Below, piece after piece: positions 1 through 6,731 of a stretch of DNA of 7,474 nt; the first letter of the stretch is position 1; each line of letters begins with the position of its first letter. A program made the translations under genes and the position numbers. Under the pieces are notes generated by a model. That model was not told the DNA's origin, did no database searches, and worked only from the letters and a program-made list of their open reading frames with translations. This stretch comes from Tissierella_A sp964489715 (lineage in GTDB: Bacteria > Bacillota > Clostridia > Tissierellales > Tissierellaceae), in the NCBI GenBank assembly GCA_964489715.1, contig CAZBAK010000063.1, forward strand, positions 1-7,474. Reading direction: 5' to 3'.

Positions 1-275
1 TTGTTCAAGATGCAGATATATACTTTATGGACGAACCCTTTAAGGGAGTAGATGCAAAGACAGAAGGTGCCATAGTTGAACTTTTAAAAGAACTTAAAAA
101 CAGAGGAAAGACTCTTATAGTAGTTCATCACGATCTTCAAACAGTAGAGGAATATTTTGACTGGGTAGTGCTTTTAAACAAGCAGATTATAAAATCAGGA
201 CCTGTTGAAGAAGTATTTACAGATGAAAATATAAATAGGACATATAGAAGTACAGGCCAAATATTAAAAAGGTAG
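1..275 (+). CDS. Metal (Mn/Zn/Fe-type) ABC transporter ATP-binding protein, C-terminal part (5' end outside window)
   Basis: This is the nucleotide-binding subunit of a divalent-metal importer. It sits on the cytoplasmic face of the membrane and hydrolyses ATP to drive uptake through the permeases encoded next. The first full codon is at 3, and the frame is open to the window edge, so the start is missing. The first residues read VQDADIYFMDEPFKGVD, a complete Walker B (IYFMDEP) followed by the D-loop (GVD). The switch histidine follows in LIVVHHDL. The tail (VVLLNKQIIKSGPVEEVF) is typical of MntB/TroB/ZnuC-type ATPases. Walker A and the signature motif must lie upstream. The stop at 273-275 is 9 nt before the next start, so the genes are co-transcribed. 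The metal cannot be read from this fragment. The internal ATG at 27 is not the start, because it falls inside Walker B. Confidence 0.93.
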   Translation, partial: VQDADIYFMDEPFKGVDAKTEGAIVELLKELKNRGKTLIVVHHDLQTVEEYFDWVVLLNKQIIKSGPVEEVFTDENINRTYRSTGQILKR

Positions 276-284
276 GGGATAGAA

Positions 285-1418
285 TTGAATATTATAGATC
301 TTATTTTAACAGATTATACACTGCAAATAGTATCCCTTGGATCGGCCCTTCTTGGAATAGTAAGTGGAGTATTTGGAAGCTTTGCAGTTATCAGAAAGGA
401 GAGCTTGCTTGGTGATGCAGTGTCCCATGCAGCCCTTCCTGGTATAGCAGTTGCATTTTTAATGACTGGAACTAAAAACACAGAGATCTTACTTCTAGGA
501 GCACTTGTGTCAGGTCTTTTAGGAACTTTCTTAATAAATGCCATAAGCAAGTATTCAAGAATTAAATTTGACAGTGCTCTAGCTCTTATACTTTCAGTAT
601 TTTTTGGTGGAGGGCTTGTACTCTTAACCCATATACAAAAGATACCAAATGCAAATCAAGCTGGACTTGATAAATTTATATTTGGTCAAGCTTCAACACT
701 CCTCCTAAGGGATATAAAGGTAATAGCTATACTTGGAAGTATATTGCTTATAGTGGTAGTATTGTTTTGGAAAGAATTTAAAATAGTTTCATTTGATATA
801 AACTTTGCAGAAAGTCTAGGTTTTGATACTAAAAAAATAACTACACTTTTATTTGCTATGATAGTAGCTTCAATTATAATAGGCCTTCAAACTGTTGGTG
901 TTATACTTATGAGTGCTATGCTTACGGCTCCCGCTGTGGCAGCAAGGCAGTGGACTGATAAGCTCCATGTTATGGTAATTCTTTCGGCTATATTTGGTGC
1001 AGTATCAGGTATTGGAGGAACCCTAGTAAGTTCTCTTGTTTCCAATCTACCAACAGGACCTATGATAGTTGTTATAATAAGCATTATAGTTATAATAAGC
1101 CTAACCCTAGCTCCTAATAGAGGTCTAGTCTGGAGATATATTAGAAATAGAAAAAATCAAAAATCAATAGAAGAAGATCAGATCTTAGCCAATGTCTATC
1201 ATTTAGCTATGAACCATGATGATAAATCTTATGGACACGATATATTTACCATAAGTGGAAAGGCAAATTTAAGAGATGATGGAAGAGAGCATATCAGAAA
1301 GCAACTTGAAGAACTAAGATCAAAGGGCTTGACGGAACATTGTGGTCAAGATAAATGGTGTATAACAGAAAGTGGAATAAATTATGTAGAAAACTATTTT
1401 AGGGAGGTGGAAATATAA
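285..1418 (+). CDS. Metal ABC transporter permease (ABC-3 / MntC-TroC-like) with C-terminal winged-helix-like extension
   Basis: Membrane subunit of the metal importer, 377 aa with a TTG start at 285. A GGGG-containing Shine-Dalgarno lies at 275-278, overlapping the stop of the ATPase gene. The ABC-3 core spans about residues 1-285. It is strongly hydrophobic with several predicted helices and has the family motif GDAVSHAALPG (D44, H48), the loop VGVILMSAMLTAPAVAARQW, and the closing LAPNRGL at 275-281. Most single-domain family members end near here. This protein continues for about 92 hydrophilic residues that look like a winged-helix fold: a helical start, the stretch REHIRKQLEELRSKGL, then a wing ending in CITESGINYV, which recalls the LT..G...A signature of DtxR/MarR-type domains. 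B. subtilis MntC is also longer than a bare permease. The fold is inferred from pattern only. Substrate could be Mn, Zn or Fe. Confidence 0.92.
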   Translation: MNIIDLILTDYTLQIVSLGSALLGIVSGVFGSFAVIRKESLLGDAVSHAALPGIAVAFLMTGTKNTEILLLGALVSGLLGTFLINAISKYSRIKFDSALALILSVFFGGGLVLLTHIQKIPNANQAGLDKFIFGQASTLLLRDIKVIAILGSILLIVVVLFWKEFKIVSFDINFAESLGFDTKKITTLLFAMIVASIIIGLQTVGVILMSAMLTAPAVAARQWTDKLHVMVILSAIFGAVSGIGGTLVSSLVSNLPTGPMIVVIISIIVIISLTLAPNRGLVWRYIRNRKNQKSIEEDQILANVYHLAMNHDDKSYGHDIFTISGKANLRDDGREHIRKQLEELRSKGLTEHCGQDKWCITESGINYVENYFREVEI

Positions 1419-2539
1419 TGTCAGCGGATTTAGAAATTCAAATAATAGCAGTCATAGTTGCAGTAGCTTGTTCTCTTCCTGGAGTGTTTTTAGTTTTAAG
1501 AAAGATGAGTATGATGAGTGATGCTATAACTCACACAATACTACTGGGGATTGTAATAGCCTTCTTTTTAACTGAGAGTTTAACATCACCACTTTTAATA
1601 GTAGGAGCAGCTATTATGGGGGTAATTACAGTCTTCTTAACAGAAGTACTTAATAGTACACGTCTGGTTTCAGAAGATTCCGCCATAGGTGTAGTTTTTC
1701 CACTTCTTTTTTCTATAGCTATAATTATAATATCAAAATATGCAGGATCAGTTCACTTAGATACAGATTCAGTTTTACTTGGAGAACTTGCCTATGCACC
1801 CTTTGATAGATTGGAATTATTTGGTAGAGATCTAGGACCCAAGGCTATTTACTCTATGGGAACAATTCTTATAATAAATTTACTATTTATAATAGGCCTA
1901 TTTAAAGAATTAAAGATAGTGACATTTGATCCAGCCCTAGCTACAATATTAGGATTTATGCCTGGAATCATTCACTATAGTCTTATGACCTTGGTTTCTG
2001 TAACAGCAGTAGGAGCCTTTGAATCAGTAGGTTCAATACTTGTTATAGCCTTTATGATAGGGCCTCCAGTTACAGCCTATCTCTTAACTGATGATCTAAA
2101 AATCATGATATTATTAAGTGCTGGTGTAGGGGCTATAAATGGAATATTAGGCTATCAGTTGGCAGCCTATCTGGATGTTTCCATAGCTGGTTCCATGGCA
2201 GTTATGACAGGTATAGTATTTTTACTAGTCTTTGTATTTGCACCTAAGAGGGGCCTTGTAACTATAATAAGGAGAAGGCAAAGTCAAAGATTTGAGTTTG
2301 CAGAAAAGTCCCTACTCTTCCACATCTATAATCATGAAGGTGATGAAGATGAAAGAGAAGAGCTGGGAGTAGACACAATTCACAAGCATATTAATTGGGA
2401 AAATGTGTTTTTGAAAAAGATAATTAAAAACTTAAAGAAGGATAAGAAGATCTATATAGACGATGAAATAATTAGATTGACAAATGAAGGACGGGAATTT
2501 GCAAACAAAAGCTATAAGGAAATAATAGCTGAATTTTAA
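1418..2539 (+). CDS. Second metal ABC transporter permease (ABC-3 / MntD-TroD-like), also with C-terminal winged-helix-like extension
   Basis: Partner permease, 373 aa, expected to form a heterodimer with the preceding one. Its ATG overlaps the previous TAA by one base, and a strong Shine-Dalgarno (GGGAGGTGG, 1402-1410) lies inside the end of that gene, which indicates translational coupling. The ABC-3 core covers about residues 1-285. It has the family motif in the form SDAITHTILLGI (D35, H39), the loop VGSILVIAFMIGPPVTAYLL, and the closing FAPKRGL near 274-280. After it come about 90 charged residues, with a helical segment (VFLKKIIKNLKKDKKI) and then a wing-like IIRLTNEGREFA, the clearest DtxR/MarR-like wing signature of the two permeases. 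The two permeases are clearly diverged from each other. Metal specificity is not visible in the sequence. Confidence 0.92.
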   Translation: MSADLEIQIIAVIVAVACSLPGVFLVLRKMSMMSDAITHTILLGIVIAFFLTESLTSPLLIVGAAIMGVITVFLTEVLNSTRLVSEDSAIGVVFPLLFSIAIIIISKYAGSVHLDTDSVLLGELAYAPFDRLELFGRDLGPKAIYSMGTILIINLLFIIGLFKELKIVTFDPALATILGFMPGIIHYSLMTLVSVTAVGAFESVGSILVIAFMIGPPVTAYLLTDDLKIMILLSAGVGAINGILGYQLAAYLDVSIAGSMAVMTGIVFLLVFVFAPKRGLVTIIRRRQSQRFEFAEKSLLFHIYNHEGDEDEREELGVDTIHKHINWENVFLKKIIKNLKKDKKIYIDDEIIRLTNEGREFANKSYKEIIAEF

Positions 2540-2542
2540 AGA

Positions 2543-2576
2543 GAGAAGCTAGATCAGATATTTGATTTAGCTTTTC
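2543..2576 (+). terminator. Intrinsic terminator of the metal transporter operon
   Basis: It starts 4 nt after the stop of the second permease. Arms 2543-2556 and 2563-2576 pair over 14 bp, including two G-U pairs, around a 6-nt loop (GATATT). A T-rich run (TTTATTT) follows. This closes the transporter operon before the pirin gene. Confidence 0.85.
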
Positions 2577-2647
2577 TTTATTTAGGGTATATATAATTTG
2601 TATGAATAAAAATAAAAAGATTTAAATATATGACTAGGGGTGGCAAT

Positions 2648-3676
2648 ATGAGTGAAAAAATAATAGATATAAAGAGTTTTGAATATATTGATGAGCTGGG
2701 AGATCCTTTTATCCTAAGAAGATATCACCTAGATAAATTCCCTAGAGGGAATGGAGCCCAAGGAACTAGAGATGAAGATATAAAGGGGAAAACTCTAGGA
2801 AATGATTTTGATCATGAAAGCAGCTTTAAAATGTATTTTGGCAGGGATGTTCCAGGTTATCCTATTCATCCCCATAGAGGCTTTGAAACCATAACCATAG
2901 TTCTAGATGGTCTAGTAGATCATTTTGATTCTAGGGGGGCTAGGGGTAGGTATGGCAAGGGTGATGTCCAGTGGTTGACAGCTGGAGAGGGTATGCAACA
3001 TTCAGAGGTCTTTCCCCTTGTTCATGACAATAAAGACAATAGGACAGAGCTCTTTCAAATATGGTTAAATCTTCCTATTAAAGATAAGATGTGCAAAAGC
3101 TATTATCAAATGATGTGGAGGGAAGAAATACCAGAGATAGAAGAAGACAATAATGGTAAGAAAACCAGGATAAAAATAGTAGCAGGATCCTACAAGGGAG
3201 TGGACTCCTTAGAAGCAAATCCAAACTCCTGGGCAAGGGATAGGAAGAATCATGTGAATATTTGGCTTATAGATATGGAAGAAGAGGGAAGTTTTAATAT
3301 TCCAAAGATAAGTAAAAGCTTAAAGCGTAAGCTATACCTATATAAGGGAGGAGATATAGAAATAGATGGGAAAATTATATCTGCTCCTAAGACAATTAGT
3401 TTAAATGGAAACAGTGACATAGAGGTAAGAAATAAGGATAAAAAATCTTTGCTTTTACTTTTAGAAGGAGAACCCATAGGGGAGCCTGTTTTAGCTGATG
3501 GACCTTTTATAATGACAAATAAGGAAGAGATAAAACAAGCCCATAGGGATTATAATAGAACCCAATTTGGAGGCTGGCCTTGGGATAGTAGAGAGCCAGT
3601 AAATCTTAAGAGGGATAAGAGATTTGTGGACTATGGACAAGGGGATATAGAATATCCTGATAGGATAGATAAGTAG
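2648..3676 (+). CDS. Pirin family protein (cupin metalloprotein)
   Basis: Pirins are iron-binding bicupins. Some act as quercetin 2,3-dioxygenases and others as redox or regulatory proteins, so the family does not fix the role here. From the ATG at 2648 the protein has 342 aa. I prefer this start over the ATG at 2630 because it has a good Shine-Dalgarno (AGGGGTGG, 2636-2643), whereas the upstream one has none. The N-terminal cupin holds HPHRGFET (H74, H76), then GKGDVQWLTAGEGMQHSE (H118, E120). These are the four metal ligands of human pirin (His56, His58, His101, Glu103) at matching spacing, so the metal site appears intact. The C-terminal domain ends with the typical EGEPIGEPVLADGPFIM and an EEI.QA..DY segment. 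No signal peptide is seen, so it is cytoplasmic. It is separated from the upstream operon by a terminator. A TATAAT at 2592-2597 may be its -10, but no good -35 is visible. No terminator separates it from the PBP gene. Confidence 0.95.
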   Translation: MSEKIIDIKSFEYIDELGDPFILRRYHLDKFPRGNGAQGTRDEDIKGKTLGNDFDHESSFKMYFGRDVPGYPIHPHRGFETITIVLDGLVDHFDSRGARGRYGKGDVQWLTAGEGMQHSEVFPLVHDNKDNRTELFQIWLNLPIKDKMCKSYYQMMWREEIPEIEEDNNGKKTRIKIVAGSYKGVDSLEANPNSWARDRKNHVNIWLIDMEEEGSFNIPKISKSLKRKLYLYKGGDIEIDGKIISAPKTISLNGNSDIEVRNKDKKSLLLLLEGEPIGEPVLADGPFIMTNKEEIKQAHRDYNRTQFGGWPWDSREPVNLKRDKRFVDYGQGDIEYPDRIDK

Positions 3677-3725
3677 TTTATAACTTTTGTTAGTAATATA
3701 TAAATAGTTTAGAAAGAGGGATAAG

Positions 3726-5732
3726 ATGAGGAAAAATAAAATATTTAAAATTTTAATCTTTTCTATTATGAGTATATTTATTTTTACAGCCTGTAGCAGT
3801 GAAAGTGCAAAAGATAGATTCCACCTATATAGGAAGGCTTGGGAAGACAAGGATTACCAGGAGATGTATAGCTTTTTATCCCAGGAATCCAAGGACTATA
3901 TAAAAGAAGAAGAATTTTTAGAAAGATATGAAAATATATACTCAGGTATAGCTGCTGAGGATATAAAAATAAATATAGATGAGGAAGAAAAGGACAAGGA
4001 AACTATAGCCTTTAATCTAGAAATGACAACCCTAGCAGGCAAGATAGACCTAGATGGCTATAGGCTTAAGATGGTCAAGGAAAAGCAGGGAGATGAAAAT
4101 AGCTGGTTTGTAGAATGGGATGAAAGTTTAATATTTCCTCAAATGTCAAAGGAAGACAAGGTTGGAGTCAGAACCATAGCTGGAAAAAGAGGGGAAATAT
4201 ATGATAGGGATGGAAATCCTCTAGCAGTAAATGGACAAAGATATAGTGTAGGTATACATCCGGCAAACTATGATAAGGCTAGTAATAGTGAGCTGGCAGA
4301 GGTTTTAGATATAGATCAAGCTATAATAGAAGAAAAGCTAGATAAAAATACAAATCCAGAACATTTTGTTCCCCTAGTAAAGATTTCAGTGGAAGAATTT
4401 GATATGCTAGGAAAGCTAGTAAATATCCAAGGAATAAAGCTGGAAGATGTTGAAGCTAGAGTATATCCTGGTGGGGAAGCCTTTGGATCCCTTATAGGAT
4501 ATATAAAGCCTATAACTGCAGAAGAACTAGAGGAAGATAAAGAGGGTGCGTATACCAGCACAAGTTTAATAGGTAAGGCAGGACTTGAAAGTGTATATGA
4601 AGAAACTCTCCGCTCTAAAGATGCTAGGGAAGTTTACATCAGCAAGATAGAAGATGGTGAAGTACTTGAAAATATAGTCTTAGTTAAGTCAGAAGGAAAA
4701 GATGGAGAAGACTTAAAGATAAGTGTAGACTCCTCTCTTCAAAAGAAAATATATGAGGAAATGGATGGAGAAATAGGAACAGCCAATGCCATAGACCCTA
4801 AAACTGGAGAAGTTTTAGCCATGGTGAGTTCTCCTTCATTTGATTCCAATATATATACAACTTATATATCTGATAGTCAAAGAAAAGAATGGGATCAAAG
4901 TGAGGTCAATGTATTTGAAAATAGATTTAACAATCTCTATTCTCCAGCTTCCACCTTTAAGGTAATTACTGGAGCTATTGGCTTGGAAAAGGGCCTTATA
5001 GATCCAGATGAAAAGATAAGTATAGAAGGAAAGAGCTGGCAAAAAGATCCATCCTGGGGTGGTTACAAGATAAACAGAGTAAGTCAAAAGCTATCAAGTG
5101 TAAATTTAAGAGATGCCTATATTTACTCAGATAATATATACTTTGCAAGGGCAGCCCTTGAAATTGGAGCAGAAGATTTTATAGAAGAAGCTAAAAAATT
5201 TGGTTTTGGGGAAGAACTAGCTATAAACTATCCATTTCCTCAGTCTCAAATTACAAATAGTGGAGAGCTAAAAAATGAAATACTCTTAGCTGACACAGGC
5301 TATGGACAGGGGGAAATACTTATGAGTCCACTACATGTTTCCCTTGTATACAGTATGCTAGTTAATGATGGCAATATTATGGAGCCTAAATTAAAAAAAG
5401 ATGAGGAAGAATTTAAAGTTTGGAAAGAAGATCTAATATCAAAGGCTAATAGGGAGATAATCCTTAATAGCCTAGTAGAGGTAATAGAAAACAAGGATGG
5501 CTCAGGTCATGAAGCCAGGATAGAAAATATAAGATTGGCTGGTAAGACAGGAACAGCTGAATTAAAACTATCTCAAGAAGATAAGGGCCAAGAAAATGGC
5601 TGGTTTGTAGCTATGAACCTAGATGATCCTAAGATAGTTATTTCTATGATGATAGAAGGAGTAGAAGATAAGGGCGGAAGTGCTTTTGTAGTTCCTATAG
5701 TAAGAAATGTTATAGAAGATTATTTGAAATAA
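3726..5732 (+). CDS. Class B penicillin-binding protein, lipoprotein, MecA_N-type (PBP3/PBP2a-like D,D-transpeptidase)
   Basis: This is a cell-wall transpeptidase that cross-links peptidoglycan stem peptides outside the membrane. It has 668 aa, with its ATG preceded by AAGAGGG at 3714-3720. Residues 1-22 form a signal peptide ending in the lipobox FTAC, with C23 as the predicted lipidated cysteine. Residues about 27-140 fit the NTF2-like MecA_N domain (DRFHLYRKAWEDKDYQEMY). The dimerisation domain starts at RGEIYDRDG (155-163). The transpeptidase domain starts near 334 with all three active-site motifs: STFK (nucleophile S409, K412), SDN (468-470) and KTGT (607-610). B. subtilis PBP3 (PbpC) is, as I recall, a lipoprotein of the same length and layout. 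S. aureus PBP2a shares the MecA_N layout but has a membrane helix anchor. Homologues of this group can have low beta-lactam affinity. Whether this one does cannot be read from sequence. Confidence 0.95.
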   Translation: MRKNKIFKILIFSIMSIFIFTACSSESAKDRFHLYRKAWEDKDYQEMYSFLSQESKDYIKEEEFLERYENIYSGIAAEDIKINIDEEEKDKETIAFNLEMTTLAGKIDLDGYRLKMVKEKQGDENSWFVEWDESLIFPQMSKEDKVGVRTIAGKRGEIYDRDGNPLAVNGQRYSVGIHPANYDKASNSELAEVLDIDQAIIEEKLDKNTNPEHFVPLVKISVEEFDMLGKLVNIQGIKLEDVEARVYPGGEAFGSLIGYIKPITAEELEEDKEGAYTSTSLIGKAGLESVYEETLRSKDAREVYISKIEDGEVLENIVLVKSEGKDGEDLKISVDSSLQKKIYEEMDGEIGTANAIDPKTGEVLAMVSSPSFDSNIYTTYISDSQRKEWDQSEVNVFENRFNNLYSPASTFKVITGAIGLEKGLIDPDEKISIEGKSWQKDPSWGGYKINRVSQKLSSVNLRDAYIYSDNIYFARAALEIGAEDFIEEAKKFGFGEELAINYPFPQSQITNSGELKNEILLADTGYGQGEILMSPLHVSLVYSMLVNDGNIMEPKLKKDEEEFKVWKEDLISKANREIILNSLVEVIENKDGSGHEARIENIRLAGKTGTAELKLSQEDKGQENGWFVAMNLDDPKIVISMMIEGVEDKGGSAFVVPIVRNVIEDYLK

Positions 5733-5767
5733 TAGATACTTTATCCACAAAGGAGAGAATAAATAAA

Positions 5768-6256
5768 ATGAAAGTATTAAAAAACTTATCTGTTTTATTG
5801 ATGATTTTTGTATTAATACTATTTATATATACAAACTTTATAGTTTATCTAATTCCATATAATCCATTTACCGAGTTTTCCCTAGAGGAGTTAGAAAGTG
5901 TTTATTTTGAAGGGGCTTATATTGATGATGGAACTAGTAAATCAGAATATATAGTTAGTGAAGATATTGAGAACGATAGGTTTATTTTTGAATATTTTAA
6001 AGGCTTAAAATTAAAACCTAGAAAGTCCAATAAAATAGATAAAGACTTTGCAGATACTAGACGCCTGAGTGGAGGATTTATATTTGGGAAGCCAAGCTAT
6101 GATCACATACTAATCAATGATCTATTTCTAGAAGATCCAGGCATTTTCCATATTAGCTTTAAAAATGATAAATTAAAAAGTAAGAGTGGTTATTATGAAA
6201 TTTTAGATGAGGAATTTGATTTTGAGTATATAGATAGTTTGATAAATAGTGATTAA
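5768..6256 (+). CDS. Small membrane-anchored protein of unknown function
   Basis: I do not recognise this 162-aa protein. A good Shine-Dalgarno (AAAGGAG, 5749-5755) lies before the ATG at 5768. Residues about 5-30 form one hydrophobic helix (NLSVLLMIFVLILFIYTNF...) with two lysines before it, which predicts an N-terminal anchor with the rest outside the cell. There is no lipobox cysteine. The remaining 130 residues are acidic and mixed alpha/beta in character, with aromatic-rich strands and an end YYEILDEEFDFEYIDSLI that resembles the tails of small uncharacterised secreted Firmicute proteins. It lies 35 nt after the PBP gene with no terminator between, so the two are probably co-transcribed and act in the same compartment. 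A wall-related role is inference from context only. Confidence 0.75.
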   Translation: MKVLKNLSVLLMIFVLILFIYTNFIVYLIPYNPFTEFSLEELESVYFEGAYIDDGTSKSEYIVSEDIENDRFIFEYFKGLKLKPRKSNKIDKDFADTRRLSGGFIFGKPSYDHILINDLFLEDPGIFHISFKNDKLKSKSGYYEILDEEFDFEYIDSLINSD

Positions 6257-6316
6257 GATATAAAAGAATATGGTCGATACGTTTTAAAGGTCAAAGGCGA
6301 ACTAAGGATTAAAAGA

Positions 6317-6346
6317 TTTACGACTTTGTGCTATTGAATATATAAT
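6317..6346 (+). promoter_or_regulatory. Candidate sigma-A-type promoter upstream of the 6365-6440 hairpin
   Basis: TTTACG at 6317-6322 and a perfect TATAAT at 6341-6346 are 18 nt apart. Transcription would begin near 6353, about 12 nt before the large hairpin. No protein gene follows, so if real it would drive a non-coding transcript. In AT-rich DNA such matches also occur by chance. Confidence 0.4.
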
Positions 6347-6364
6347 TAATAGAGTAGCTGGTTC

Positions 6365-6440
6365 AAGAAATCGGGGAAAACGTCCTTCCATGAAAGGAAA
6401 AGCACCTTTCATAAGTCAGGACTAATTTCCCCGATTTCTT
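6365..6440. repeat. Large three-helix inverted repeat (possible small RNA or mobile palindrome)
   Basis: Three collinear helices form one long hairpin: 6365-6379 with 6426-6440 (15 bp, perfect, with a GGGG/CCCC core); GTCCT 6382-6386 with AGGAC 6418-6422; ATGAAAGG 6390-6397 with CCTTTCAT 6405-6412. The apical loop is AAAAGCA. The 28 pairs in 76 nt contain no mismatch within a helix. No T-run follows directly, so it is not a standard terminator of the gene upstream. The nearest T-rich stretch starts near 6456. I do not recognise a known RNA family. It is drawn without strand because the structure is symmetrical. Confidence 0.8.
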
Positions 6441-6459
6441 CTATCCATAAGTAACTTTA

Positions 6460-6506
6460 TTTTTGTATTTTTATAGAAACTATGATTTTTGTATCCTAGA
6501 AACTAT
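6460..6506. repeat. Imperfect tandem repeat, two copies of about 21-24 bp
   Basis: Copy 1 (6460-6483) and copy 2 (6486-6506) both read TTTTTGTAT, then a short variable part, then TAGAAACTAT. They differ by a 3-nt length change and substitutions in the middle. The pair lies between the large hairpin and the composite palindrome unit. Function unknown; slippage or remnants of an element end are both possible. Confidence 0.6.
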
Positions 6507-6518
6507 TTAATCTCCGCC

Positions 6519-6569
6519 ATTTTGATAGGAACCTGGTACCAAAAACCGGAACCAGGTACCGATCAAAAT
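6519..6569. repeat. REP-like palindrome, copy 1 (ACCTGGTACC core)
   Basis: It is a 51-nt hairpin: outer arms of 15 nt (ATTTTGAT... and ...ATCAAAAT, with two mismatches), one T-A pair, inner arms of 6 nt with one mismatch (GGTACC/GGAACC), and a 7-nt loop AAAAACC. The layout is almost the same as that of the palindrome at 6668-6720, and both carry the CCTGGTAC core. Short GC-rich palindromes of this kind are often associated with RAYT-type Y1 transposases. No such gene is in the window. Confidence 0.75.
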
Positions 6570-6586
6570 ACGCTAGAATTATTGAG

Positions 6587-6663
6587 TACTTGTCACCCTG
6601 AAGAACTTAGTATAAAGGATTTTTATTTTAGGTCTAAGATTCCTCGACAAGCTTGGATAAGTA
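6587..6663. repeat. Degenerate inverted repeat resembling the TGTCA-CCTGA / AGATTC-TCGACAAGC dispersed repeat
   Basis: Outer arms TACTTGTC (6587-6594) and GATAAGTA (6656-6663) pair with one G-U. Inside, CTTAG (6606-6610) and CTAAG (6634-6638) pair, extended by GAA/TTC over a bulge. The left half begins TGTCACCCTGA and the right half contains AGATTCCTCGACAAGCTT. Both recall the two ends of a palindromic repeat found dispersed in many bacterial genomes (forms like TGTCATCCTGAG and AGATTCTTCGACAAGCTC). This is recognition from memory, and this copy is decayed. Confidence 0.5.
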
Positions 6664-6667
6664 AGCA

Positions 6668-6720
6668 TATTTTATTGTGTACCTGGTACGTGTTTTTCGT
6701 ACCTGGTACACAATAAAATA
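6668..6720. repeat. REP-like palindrome, copy 2 (ACCTGGTAC core), near-perfect
   Basis: It is a 53-nt hairpin. Perfect 16-bp outer arms (6668-6683 with 6705-6720) are followed by a single T-T mismatch (6684/6704), perfect 6-bp inner arms (GGTACG/CGTACC) and a 7-nt loop TGTTTTT. The outer arms differ in sequence from copy 1, but each copy is complementary to itself, so the hairpin and core are kept while the arms change. The near perfection suggests a recent or selected copy. Confidence 0.85.
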
Positions 6721-6731
6721 GCGGAGAATAC

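Larger units (their letters stand above)
6511..6727. mobile_element. Composite palindromic element bounded by 7-bp inverted repeats (REPIN/MITE-like, non-coding)
   Basis: TCTCCGC (6511-6517) and GCGGAGA (6721-6727) are perfect inverted repeats that directly abut a string of three palindromes (6519-6569, 6587-6663, 6668-6720). There is no transposase. The reading frame across it (6489-6716) crosses all three palindromes and gives peptide repeats such as GTWYQKPEPGT and CTWYVFFVPGT, so I read it as non-coding. No clear target-site duplication flanks the unit. It could be a miniature element moved in trans, or several unrelated short repeats that accumulated at one safe site. Confidence 0.5.

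Noticed and set aside
2630..2647. Upstream ATG as start of the pirin gene
   Set aside because: No ribosome binding site precedes it, while the ATG at 2648 has AGGGGTGG at good spacing, and the added residues lie outside the conserved domain.
3491..3850. 119-aa hydrophobic frame on the - strand
   Set aside because: It is antisense to the end of the pirin gene and the start of the PBP gene, both of which have clear conserved motifs, and it shows no recognisable domain.
6365..6440. Hairpin as terminator of the small membrane protein gene
   Set aside because: It lies about 110 nt after the stop codon and has no T-run directly after the stem.
6489..6716. 75-aa open frame on the + strand
   Set aside because: It lies across all three palindromes, its peptide is a translation of the hairpins (GTWYQKPEPGT, CTWYVFFVPGT), and it has no Shine-Dalgarno.
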